NCBI GenBank assembly: GCA_037893225.1
Contig: JAZGUH010000358.1
Location: forward strand, 771,230-835,229
Length of the DNA stretch: 64,000 nt
Direction of reading: 5' to 3'
DNA from: Hippasteria phrygiana
Lineage: Eukaryota > Echinodermata > Asteroidea > Valvatida > Goniasteridae
Under the pieces are notes generated by a model. That model ran no database searches, was not told the DNA's origin, and saw only the letters and a list, made by a program, of their open reading frames with translations. The number at the start of each line of letters is the position of its first letter. The stretch's first letter is position 1. Below are positions 24,213 to 33,900 of the stretch, in pieces. The position numbers and the translations under genes were made by a program.

Positions 24213-27200
24213 CTGACGTTTCGAACTTAAGCAAGTTCTTTCTCAAAGGCAAATGACAGAGTACAAGAAACAAACATGTAGGGAACACACATGCATGAGG
24301 GGGTGGGTGGAGAAACACAAAAGAGGGATGCAAGGGAGCCTGGCAGTGGGTAAACATCAAAGAGAGAGGTTTGGGTAAGGATGAATGCGGGGAGGGATAA
24401 GGATGAAGGTTGAAGCTGGGGAATTGGACAAAGGAATGTGGTTAGTGGCAAAGATAAACAGGAAATGGTAAGACAACCCCAATTGGCCAAGAGACCCCAA
24501 GAGGGTTTGCCAGGAGGATAATCTGTAAACAAATGACAATGGGGGAAAAATTAAAAGTTAATCATTCCCTTCCTGGATGTTTAGACCATGTGGTTGAATA
24601 GTCCGAAGACGTTTCATCCAAACTTTCTCTCGGCTGAGGCGAACTGAGTCCTTGCGGTGGAAAAGTGATTCTATGCCCTGTAGAATCATATCAGAAATGG
24701 AATGGTTAGGCAAGTTGAAGTGATGACCAACAGGGGTGTCAATTTTCTTGGTGTTTACAGTCGATCGATGGCCATAGAAACGCTTCTTGAGCGTGTTCTT
24801 GGTCTCCCCGACATACTGGATACCACAAACCCTGCAAGAAATGAGATATATGACATTAGAGGTGTTGCAAGTAATGTTGCCATTGGTTCTGTGAGTAGTT
24901 CCAGATGAATGGCCAGAAAAGGAGTCAGACTCCTGCATGTGAGTCTGGCAAACAACACACCTGGAATCGCACTTAAAAGTACCATGCTGTATGGGAGGGG
25001 ATGCAGCCAAGGTGGGGACCTCGGCTCGAACAATCAGGTCTCGTAGATTGCGGGGGCGCCTATAAGCCAATATTGGGTTGTCAGGGGCGGCACGGGCAAG
25101 GCGATCTGAAGTATGAAGGATATGATGGTTGTCATTAGTTATTTTACGAAGGGGAGGGAGACTAGGATGAAAGGTGGTGACCAAGGGAATCTTGGGGTCG
25201 GCATTAGTGCTAGGTGTCTTTTTCTTGAGCGCAAAATCTCTGGTGATAGATTTGGCTCTGGCGATAGCACGTTGAACTTGGCGGGAGCTGTGGCCCCTGG
25301 CAACCAAGTTATTCTTCAGTACCTGTACATGATGGGAAAAGTCAGAATTATTAGAACAAATCCTTCTGAGTCTAAGTGCCTGGCTGAATGCTATGCCTGT
25401 CTTGCAATGCCTGGGGTGACAGCTGGAGGAGTGGAGGTACTGGTGGGTGTCTGTGGGTTTAGAATACAGATCAGTGGTTACCGAGTTGTCTTCCTTGCGG
25501 ATGGTGACATCCAGGAAGTTGGTCTGATGCACTGAATACTCTGATGTAAACTTGATGGTCCTGTGGAAGGAATTAATGTGATTAATGAAAGTCTCCAGAC
25601 TGTCCTGATCACTGGTCCAGATGAAAAATACATCGTCAATATATCTCCACCATACCCAGGGGCGACATGGTGCTGAGGCAAGCATGCGCTCTTCGAGGTC
25701 GCCCATGAAGAGGCATGCAAAGGAGGGGGCCATGCGAGTGCCCATGGCTGTACCGTGTACCTGTAGATAGTGTTTGCCTAGGAAGGAAAAATTGTTCTTG
25801 GTTAGTACAAGTCTCATGAGGGTGCCAATATCACTGATGGGTGGGGTTGTGTGTCCTGCCTTGGCCAGGGCCGAGGAACAAGCACGAATACCCTCCTCGT
25901 GGGGGATGTTGGTGTACAGGGATGAAACGTCAAAAGTCCCAATGATGGCTATGCTGGGAATCTTGTTCTTGATTCCATCCAGCTTGCGCAGAAAGTCTGG
26001 GGTGTCATGGATGTATGATGGCATCTGTGGAACGAGGGGTTTGAGAAAACTGTCAATAAACAGGGAGATACGTTCCGTAGGTGAACCATTACCAGAGACA
26101 ATGGGCCTACCGGGGTTGCCAGCCTTGTGAATCTTTGGAAGGAGATAAAATCTGGCAGTCCTACAGTCAGAGGGAGAGAGAAATTTATGAGCTTTCTTAG
26201 ACAGCTGGTCACGTGATCGCATATCGTCCAGCACCTGTTGTATCTCTTGAGAGAATGTACCTGTGGGGTCAGAGTCAAGGCAGATGTAGTTAGTATGATT
26301 GTTCAACTGGCGGTGGGCCTCGTCAATGTACTGATGACGATCCATGATGACCACAGCTGAACCTTTGTCGGCCGGCTTGATGATGATATCAGTACGGGAG
26401 CGCAAGGCATTCAACGCCAAGCGCTCCTCTCTGCGGAGATTGTCATGAGTTCTGTGGACAAAGTTATCAGGGTTAGTGACTTGAGAACTGACAACTTGAA
26501 CATAAGTCTCGAGGGCTGGTACACGATTCTTGGGGGGTACCCAGGTACTTTTGACACGGAACGGTTCTGGGTCACATCGGTCAGAATCAAGGAAAAACTC
26601 TCGGAGACGGATCCTACGGTAGTATTCCGTGAGATCTTGGCTGAGCTCTACCTGGTTCACAGTGTGGGGAGTAGGACAAAAATTAAGACCCTTTGAGAGA
26701 AGTTTATGTTCAGCGTCAGATATGGATGATGAAGAAAGGTTAACTACAGTATTGGAAGGGGGTGGTGGTGTAGACTGGGGCCTGGGGCGTCTAAAGCGTC
26801 TCTGTCTGCGTTGATGTTGCTTGGTAAGCAAGCCACCAATCTTCTTGTTTCTCCTGTTAAGCAGAACAGAGTCAAGGTTAGATACGCTCTTATCAATCTC
26901 ATCATGGAATTTACTGTATCTGGTGTCAGAACAACTGGATCTAAGTTCCGAGTCGAGGTGGGCAATATTCTGATGGAGGTTCTGAAGTGTAGTTTGACAC
27001 TGTTGAGAGAGGACATTGATGAGTTTAATGGAGGTACCATGTAGAATTTGGTTCCATCTCCTTTGAAGAGGCGGTGAGAGGGTACCCAAGCAGGGAGAGG
27101 TAGATAATTGCAAACCTGTAGGGATAAATCGAGAGAGGGAGAAAAAATTGTAGTTATCTTGATGGTAAGAATAGCGTAAGGCCTTCTCCCTAGCCTTTCT

Positions 27201-27345
27201 GAGTTGCTGGAAAGTACAAACCGAGTTGTCCATACCTGTGGAAAAGGAGAAAATAATGTGGTTAGTACACAATACAGATGGTGCTGCTCATGTCTGTAGA
27301 GGGGATAAAATGATGTGGTTATTACAACATAAAAAACACTTGAAC
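24213..27345 (-). mobile_element. Penelope-like retroelement, apparently complete coding unit
   Basis: Minus-strand insertion of about 3.1 kb. The 3' end (plus coordinates about 24213) reads in sense TTGCTTAAGTTCGAAACGTCA, a pattern common at PLE 3' ends. The coding frame is 24558-27272. Upstream of it are two related segments, AACCACATCATTTTATCCCC and AACCACATTATTTTCTCC (about 27320-27235 in plus coordinates), which may be remnants of the partial terminal duplications PLEs carry. The junctions are set by comparing flanks with the element at 6760-9015: GGCCTTG..GGCC and AATTTTGGTTGAAC are continuous there near 7068-7110. Boundaries are good to about 10 bp at the 3' side and 20 bp at the 5' side. 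Confidence 0.88.
24558..27272 (-). CDS. Penelope-like reverse transcriptase with GIY-YIG endonuclease, 904 aa
   Basis: This protein copies the element RNA into DNA and nicks the target. The N-terminal 160 residues are basic and uncharacterised, ending in an Arg-rich, Pro-rich stretch (150-172). IIKPADKGSAVVIMD (297-311) is typical upstream of PLE reverse transcriptase. The palm motifs are FDVSSLYTNIP (447-457, first catalytic Asp 448), GTAMGTRMAPSFA (507-519) and RYIDDVFF (543-550, Asp 546-547). A Cys cluster CDSRCVVC (768-775) precedes the GIY-YIG-type domain, with VIYLISC then GIQYVGETKN (807-826), HFNLPNHS near 851-858 and a likely catalytic Glu near 868. Length fits intact PLEs. The frame has no stop or shift, suggesting recent arrival or selection. 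The first Met gives 904 aa, but Met-14 (MDNSVC) is equally plausible, because the first 13 codons come from the repeated upstream segment. Clade looks Neptune- or Poseidon-like, unresolved. Confidence 0.95.
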   Translation of the reverse strand: MCTNHIIFSFSTGMDNSVCTFQQLRKAREKALRYSYHQDNYNFFSLSRFIPTGLQLSTSPCLGTLSPPLQRRWNQILHGTSIKLINVLSQQCQTTLQNLHQNIAHLDSELRSSCSDTRYSKFHDEIDKSVSNLDSVLLNRRNKKIGGLLTKQHQRRQRRFRRPRPQSTPPPPSNTVVNLSSSSISDAEHKLLSKGLNFCPTPHTVNQVELSQDLTEYYRRIRLREFFLDSDRCDPEPFRVKSTWVPPKNRVPALETYVQVVSSQVTNPDNFVHRTHDNLRREERLALNALRSRTDIIIKPADKGSAVVIMDRHQYIDEAHRQLNNHTNYICLDSDPTGTFSQEIQQVLDDMRSRDQLSKKAHKFLSPSDCRTARFYLLPKIHKAGNPGRPIVSGNGSPTERISLFIDSFLKPLVPQMPSYIHDTPDFLRKLDGIKNKIPSIAIIGTFDVSSLYTNIPHEEGIRACSSALAKAGHTTPPISDIGTLMRLVLTKNNFSFLGKHYLQVHGTAMGTRMAPSFACLFMGDLEERMLASAPCRPWVWWRYIDDVFFIWTSDQDSLETFINHINSFHRTIKFTSEYSVHQTNFLDVTIRKEDNSVTTDLYSKPTDTHQYLHSSSCHPRHCKTGIAFSQALRLRRICSNNSDFSHHVQVLKNNLVARGHSSRQVQRAIARAKSITRDFALKKKTPSTNADPKIPLVTTFHPSLPPLRKITNDNHHILHTSDRLARAAPDNPILAYRRPRNLRDLIVRAEVPTLAASPPIQHGTFKCDSRCVVCQTHMQESDSFSGHSSGTTHRTNGNITCNTSNVIYLISCRVCGIQYVGETKNTLKKRFYGHRSTVNTKKIDTPVGHHFNLPNHSISDMILQGIESLFHRKDSVRLSREKVWMKRLRTIQPHGLNIQEGND

Positions 27346-27423
27346 AAAGGCTTAACCAAGGCTCTGAAACAAAAAGTTCCATCACATTGACTCAACATCG
27401 TAACACATAGTCTGCATGTATGA

Positions 27424-27743
27424 TTACGCCCCCCTCCCAATAAAAACAAAAACAAAATTGTTCATCTCCACCGCGCTAGATGTCAAAGCTGGTATTGGGT
27501 CGGTGTAGTCATCTGTTGGCCCATTGCCACCGACGAAATGTTTGGAGCAAATGTAAGTATTGTAAGTTACATTCTCCGCCGAAAAGTCTTTTCTGGAGCA
27601 GTTTTTTATCCAACGGAGACACTTCTCACGGTTTGACTTCGGCTTCGGAAAGGGTAGCCACAAACGCCATTCATGTGGAGACGGTCCGAAAAGTGCGAGT
27701 CGCTGCTGCATGTTCCGTAAGAACAGTGCTTCTTCGCAGGCAT
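27424..27743 (-). pseudogene. THAP-domain gene fragment, frameshifted
   Basis: THAP is a zinc-coordinating C2CH DNA-binding domain found in P- and Kolobok-type transposases and in host factors. From ATG at 27743 one frame reads MPAKKHCSYGTC, giving the first two Cys. The sense then passes, near 27660-27690, to the frame that reads LPFPKPKS, EKCLRWIKNC, ENVTYNTYICSKHF (the last Cys and His) and GPTDDYTDPIPA, the usual THAP ending. A one-base shift therefore breaks the domain. After about 27480 the product has no domain and stops at 27424, next to sequence shared with the TTAA element. Expected downstream transposase parts are missing. The domain call is secure; the gene is not functional as it stands. 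Confidence 0.85.
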
Positions 27744-28034
27744 TCTCAAGCACTAAATCCCACAAACTTCGTATTTTATGTTAATGTCTAGATTCTAACA
27801 ATAACCAGTACTAGAGTCTGACAAAATCTGCGTGGAAATTTATCGTTTTAAAGTGACAAGAAACGTATGAATCGCGTACATGTACTTCGATCACGGCAAG
27901 TGGACACGTATGCGATATGCATTGACATTGTGTCTGCACGCGCGTATGCGAGAAAGCTTGCCCCGAATCACGTGTCGTGGCAACAATCACTACGCAACGG
28001 GGTCAAAGTACGGGTCACTCGCAAAAGGCTTATT

Positions 28035-28170
28035 GGGTGCAGGTTGACATGAATGTACTGATGGACAGGAAGTTGAGATGGGCATACCGAGTCTGATGGA
28101 TGGGCCGGGTAACAAGTTGGTCTGTTGGAGGAAGGGTATAGTTGACATTAGGTGAAAGCAGGATGAGATG
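28035..28170 (+). repeat. Degenerate minisatellite (right part)
   Basis: Continues the array of 21775-22806 after the THAP element: ACTGATGGACAGG (near 28056), CTGATGGATGGGCCGGGTAAC (near 28091) and TTGGTCTGTTGGAGGAAGGG. Confidence 0.65.
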
Positions 28171-28680
28171 AATGGGTACAGCAGAGTACTGTTTCGTGGA
28201 GAGTATCCGACTGCTAATGTTTATGGAATTGAGTACCCGTAACCGATTTAACATATTACTCAGACAATGAAAAAAAAAGTCATTTGTGGGGAATTTCGAA
28301 AATGAAAACCAGGGTACATGCATGGTTGCGAAAATGCAGTTTGCACCATAAAGCTATGGATGCATTGATGCACCGATGTGGTGGTACTAACATGCGGACC
28401 TCTATACGAACAATGTGAACAGCAATTTCCAAGACTTAATTTCTGGGATCAATTGGCTTTCTTTAACAGGTAGGTACCCGTGCCTTTTTTCAATCGGGTA
28501 CCCGATTCCTGTACTACCCATAAATGCACACCCTACATGTACTAAAATGATCAACATCACCATGAAAAAAGTCATTTAATTAAACAAAAAAATTACACCT
28601 CAAGAATTAAAGTAGTATCAACAAACATCAAAAAACAAAACTAGACTGTAATGGAAATAGCAGTCTGAAGCATCCTGTGC

Positions 28681-29812
28681 CAGTGTTGTAGTCGAGTACT
28701 TTTTTCCGAGTACCAAGTACTGCCGAGTACTTATAGATATATACATATAGATTGCCGAGTACCATTCAAGTCCAAGTACTTTGCCAACGGAGTACAAGTA
28801 CAGGTCTCTGATGAGTACAAGTACTTGTACTTTTGAGTACGAGTCCGAGTACTTGTACTTCCGAGTATGAGTAAGAGTACGAGTACGAGTACCAGTCCGA
28901 GCACATTGTGTTCGCATACATGTATGTCTGTGGGCTTGATGCGTCGTCTATATTTTCTCCAATGGTCGGAATCTTTTGGTCAGGGAACCAGACTATATCC
29001 TTGCTCCATTCAACTAAGTTAATCGAACGACCATTTTGAGAACACCTCGGCATTTCACGTACATGATTGGCCAGTGTACGTACATGATTGGCTAGTGTAC
29101 GTACATGATTGGCCAGTGTGCGCACATACGGCATTGTGCGTAATTGGCCCACTCACGGCGAGCTGTTTGTCCGGTTCGCTCGTACCCCCGCCTTGCAAAC
29201 TGAGGACGCTGGGAAGGGCTGATCTCTTTGAGCTCTCATTGGGCAGATTTTGAGATTTTGACCTGTGACATACACATGTAGCATGCAGCACACAAGCTAC
29301 AGGTGTTTATGATACGTAGCGTGCGCTTTAGCTGCATGCGAAGGTCATGTTAATTTACCCATAATGCCATCCGTACTTCCTTCACAAGATTCTGTGAAGC
29401 GACATCAGCCCTTCCCCGGCAGCTAGCACCATGTAATGCAGGGCGGTGGGTACGAGCGAATTTGTCCGGACGGTACGCAGAGGAAGTTGATTTCTCAGCA
29501 ATCAACCATTTGAAAGTGTTGATAAATTAAGCAGTGAGGCCATGTAAGTCAAGCCATACTTTTTGTTATCGAGTATTGCTATTCGATTACGAGTACCTTT
29601 TTACGAGTACAATTTCGACATGTCGAGTTCAAGTACTTTGCTGCCCGAGTACGAGTACCGTCAGTTCGAGTATGAGAACTTTAACATTCGAGTACAAGTA
29701 CAAGTACGAGTACGAGTACGAGTACGAGTACGAGTACTCTAAAAACGGTACTCGAGTAGTGCTCGAGTACGAGTACTAAGTACGAGTACTGAGTACGAGT
29801 ACTACAACACTG
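28681..29812. mobile_element. hAT element with GAGTAC subterminal arrays, 1132 bp
   Basis: Exact 8-bp duplications TCCTGTGC flank it (28673-28680 and 29813-29820). It starts CAGTGTTGTAGTCGAGTACT and ends AGTACTACAACACTG. Within about 190 bp of each end the sequence is dominated by GAGTAC, a six-base motif that repeats dozens of times in both orientations; the densest run is (GAGTAC)n-type near 29697-29740. The middle (about 28930-29560) is unique and non-coding. It is non-autonomous. The host site is a TTAA MITE. Confidence 0.93.
29055..29125 (+). repeat. 21-bp tandem repeat, three copies
   Basis: GTACATGATTGGCCAGTGTAC repeats three times in tandem, with one or two changes per unit, inside the unique middle of the hAT element. 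GTACATGATTGG also occurs at the end of the TTAA MITE family. Confidence 0.8.
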
Positions 29813-29884
29813 TCCTGTGCAATCAATAGGCACCTGGTGTGCTGTCGTTTTCAAGAAAAGTGGAAATATATATCGTTTTCCATC

Positions 29885-30710
29885 TAAAGTTCAACCGATG
29901 ATCGGATCAGGTCTCATCAGATCAGACCGATGTTCGGCAATAACGGCAAAACAACGGATGGGAAAACATTTGTCAAATTTCGCCGATCCAATAAAATTGA
30001 GCGCAGAGTTTGCTACTTTTCTTCAAACCAAACAAACTTGTGTGAAAAATGAACAGTTTTATGCAGTGATGTCTTATCATACTGTGGTGTAAATATCTCC
30101 GAGCTCCGCATCTGCATGAGATCCGTACCACAACAAATCAGTGCCCCAAAGACAATGAGTAGTCAGTGTACATGTACGTATGTGTAATGTACATGTACCT
30201 ACTGAACGTCATGAATAAAGCCGGGGAACTATTACACTGTGTGAAGCCACCGCGCGTTGTGGACTTTAGTTCAGCTGATCACGTGTCTCTTGCAAGTTGC
30301 ATGCACAGCATGGGCGATATGTGTACAAAAATACACTGGAAAAAAACCATCACAGATGCCTTAATGGGGAATTCCCTGCACGTGTGCGCCAAGTTTGCTG
30401 GAAGGTTGAACTGAAATTGCTGTGCGTTTGGCCTCATATTTTTACGCCCGCAGATTTTTCTACAATTAGTTTTGCCCATTGTCCTAATTCAATCTACAAA
30501 ACGAATGTCCATTATTTCAAAAAATAAGATGTAAGCAACATTCTGTAATTTATTACTGTGTTAAGGGATTCGAGTTTTGTCTTTGGTATGTCAACACTTG
30601 AGAGCATTGTTTATGTCAATTAAAAACATTGGATCAGATTGGACATTGGCTGATGTTCCAAATAAAAAAACATCGGATCAGCAGGCAAAACCAACATCGG
30701 CTGAACACTA
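29885..30710. mobile_element. Putative second hAT-like insertion in the TTAA MITE
   Basis: The left end TAAAGTTCAACCGATG resembles the inverse of the right end CATCGGCTGAACACTA. Both ends carry further GATCGGATCAG and CCGATG motifs. Flanks TTTCCATC and CTTTCCAA are a weak match offset by one base, so the target duplication is uncertain. The interior is noncoding. Confidence 0.5.
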
Positions 30711-30966
30711 CTTTCCAACGATTGTCAGCAGACAATCATTGGAAGTCCCCAACCTGCTAATTCCTTGAGTCTATAAATTGCTCCATTTTACAAGTCTAAA
30801 GTAGGAAACCAGACTACTAGAACAGATTTGTTTTCTCTCTGTCTTCCCAGCATCTACATGCACACAAAACTTTAAACAGGTCAGTTGCTAGCATGCTATA
30901 AAATACTAACCCCCAAATCCATTTATTTCAATAAAATTACAACAAATGCAAATGTTGTATACTGCC

Positions 30967-33900
30967 TTTATTGATACCAAAGCTTTACCAAAATACAAAA
31001 ATCTCATAATTGATTCCGCCATTATTTTTTAGCATACAAGATGTCAAGCGATGATTACTCCAAAAACTGGTCTTAGGGAACATTCCTTATTACGCTCCAG
31101 AGGGCCACATGTTGCTAACTGCTTAACCATCTAGCGGATTTCCTGAAATGTGCCCTCATTATAAATCTGTCGGTATATTGTACGCAATCCCCTATAAATA
31201 AAACAAGCAGCAGTAGTGTGGTGGTGTCTTCAAGTTGACGCTTCCAGCATCAAGCGTTAATGCTTTCCCCCCACTTTACACCCCTTTGGCCAATGATGTG
31301 GTCGCAACTTGGCAAAACATGCCCATGTCCCAAATACGTGGAAAACCTACCAGGGGTACGTGGGTATATGCACCACCTTGAAAGACCTTTAGAAAATGGT
31401 GTTCGTCCGATAGGCGGCACATTTTTGCAAAAATGGATACATTGTTGGTCTACATCATTGTACTTGTTTTGTATAACAAAACTTTCATATTCCACACAGT
31501 CAGGCTGGCATTTGCAAATGCACGTACAATTTTCGAAGCATACATGTATGACTGCTCACATACATGTACATCTTATATTGTTTCTCGTCAAAACGTTAGG
31601 AAGCAACATAACTGGCAAACAATGATTTGTTTTGCCCAAGGTAATAAACGCACACACAGCCATCACGATACCCCTCCCACCTGTTATTGACACAGCAAAT
31701 GCCTGTTAGATTTTGTAAATGACGGTGAATGTGTGGAAGGCAGAGCTTCAGAGTATTTGGGGGAAAGTCCAAAACCCCAAACAGGAAAGCCGTCAATTTT
31801 TGAAATGGCACGAGTGCATTGGCCAAAATGCAGATCTGTAGCTGTGCAGGCCTGCTTTTAGAACTCAATGCAGGCACAAAAGTTACAAAAAAGTGTAACT
31901 AATGAAAAAAAAAAAGAAACACTCAGGAAGATTTTTTGAAGGGCAACTGTCCGACAACCGTGACCCAAGCAAGTGCACACAGCGCAGACGTTAAAGTGAC
32001 CCAACAACGCAGACACTGGCCAACATGACTCACTGTCATGATTCACCTCACCCCATGATTTTCTGAGCCGGACCCTCAATACATCACAGTCAATGTCAAC
32101 ACACAGGGTCATGTACTTGTGCAACATGCACTCACGACAGCGCAGCATGAGTGGTCATGTGTTTGTGTGTGCAATAACCTGTGTCCAGACAAACCTAAAA
32201 GCGGCCATGCCGCACCGCGCTGCCGGGCGCGGGTAGGGATAATGCATGTCAACTCATTTGCATACCGCGGTTCTTGTGAATGAGGAAGCGCCTGTGTTAC
32301 AGATTTGTCACATGACAAATGGCAAAAGAGAGAAAATAAAGATTAATGCAGGGCGAAATGGTGAGCGTTTCAAATCTGGAGGCCGGGCATCCTATCCTGT
32401 GATAACTGTAAATTCACATACATGTACCATGACCCGGTTTGTATGAACATGGTCATAAAGAAACACATGACAAGAGGGTTTCTGATCCTGGAGGGGTACA
32501 CCTTAAGCCTAATTGAGGGATGTCAAAGGGCAACATTATTTTGCATGAATACGTAGATGTGATCAGTTTTTAGGTTTGGACCGAAGTCCCTTTTAAACAG
32601 CCTGCTGGTCATAGGGCACCGCCTCCTTTTCCACTCGTCACCAAGTGGGTTGATGTGCTGGTGGGGCAGATCGAGCCTGGGATTGGTGTTTTGAACAAGG
32701 GCATGTTCATCACACGGACAACATGGCGAAGCCGTGTCTGTCGGCATCGTGGGAACGAGTCCCCTTTGCCCTTTGCCCACACATGCCCTGGACCCGACGA
32801 GGACGGGTCACATTGTGTTATCGACACTTTGTGTATACAATATGTGCTGAGCTCAGCCCATGGCTGGCCAGACACGCCAGCCCGAGTGAGCGAGCCAGCC
32901 AGCCAGCCGGTCCGTGTACAATTACCACGTGACCCCTTTAACCTAAGGCTCTTGTCTGTCTCCCACAGCGCAGAACTGCATGACCAGCAACATTCAACGA
33001 CCAATCCCCCACACATGCGTGATTGTACCACTGCAGACTGCAATATGTGTTTTATTATCTAGTATGCAGTTGAGCATGAACTTGGCTTTGCAGGAGTTGT
33101 TTACTAGCCAGACATGAATGTACATGTACATGTGTATTGAAAACATCAAAAAATTGTAGATTAGAAATGTTTTAGTTTGCATAATTTACCATCATTCCAG
33201 ACATTTCCTGCAAGGTTGAATAAAACTGATTTGAATAATAGAAATTTAAAAAATATATATATAAAAATATTACAGAAGGCATGCACGGAAAGGCCCTATG
33301 GACAATAAAAGATATAAAAACTGGAAAAAAGGAAACATTTCTAAAACCTGCAGTAAATTAACAAGAGATGTTTATTAGTCCCACAGTGTATACTGGCAAT
33401 TATTGTTGTTGAATGTTTAGGGTGGAACAAGTTTTTAAACATGGTTGATGGGACTGAAGGTAAAGTGTAAGGTTCCACGCATAGAATGTACTTGAGTGGA
33501 ACAAAAATTGTGCCCCCATCATACATGTATTTGTCACTAAAAGTTTCCCTCGGCGCTGGTACTCAAAAGTGGGAAACAATTAAGTCTAGAGTTACTTTGA
33601 GAAATTAATTTATTCACCCTGAACCATCAACTGATTATTACAACCGTATGAGCATTCCCATGACACCGACGTTAAGTGTAAAAAATTTAAAGACAAATTA
33701 TGCATTGAAAGTACATTGTACGTATAGCAAACGGGCCGTCCGATGTGACTGGTATTTTGATTTTGATACGTGACATGCTATCTATGTGATACAAGTAATG
33801 CATGTTGAAGAGTTTGCATGATCAGTATGCTGTAAACTACTAGTATATGCAGGGCCTTTAATTAAAGCTGCTGTATGGTGTTAAAAGTAAGGGAGGCCAT

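Larger units (their letters stand above)
22807..28034. mobile_element. THAP- and SAP-bearing DNA transposon, host of the PLE insertion
   Basis: The ends are AATAAGCCTTTTGCG (from 22808) and its exact inverse ending at 28034. Further in, CACGTGATTCGGGGCAAG (22939) is matched by its inverse (about 27957-27975). GGGTGC flanks both sides (22801-22806 and 28035-28040), and joining the flanks restores minisatellite-like sequence. Inside are a SAP-like gene fragment on plus (23142-23692) and a THAP gene fragment on minus (27424-27743), both frameshifted. The centre, about 24213-27345, is a later PLE insertion, so the original element was about 2.1 kb as preserved. Segments next to the PLE match the TTAA element at 6760-9015. 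THAP domains occur in P-element and Kolobok transposases; which superfamily this is remains open. Confidence 0.72.
28611..30966. mobile_element. TTAA MITE with two nested insertions
   Basis: The left end AGTAGTATCAACAAACATC follows TTAA at 28607-28610. The right end AAATGTTGTATACTGCC (to 30966) is followed by TTTA, a decayed TTAA. The pieces left after removing two insertions (28681-29812 and about 29885-30710) match other members: TCTGAAGCATCCTGTG, CACCTGGTGTGCTGTC, TTTCAAGAAAAGTGGAAATA and a TTGTCAGCAGACAATC hairpin. Relatives are at 37529-37979, 41745-42549 and 61005-61518. Confidence 0.75.

Noticed and set aside
24702..26814. Plus-strand frames opposite the PLE (68-140 residues)
   Set aside because: They are shadows of the 904-codon minus-strand gene.
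28681..29812. CRISPR-like array from GAGTAC repeats
   Set aside because: Repeats are six bases without unique spacers, and the block is bounded by a hAT duplication in a eukaryotic context.
32609..33062. Overlapping 135- and 144-residue frames on opposite strands
   Set aside because: They are mutually antisense, lack any domain or codon pattern, and lie in a locally GC-rich stretch where open frames occur by chance.
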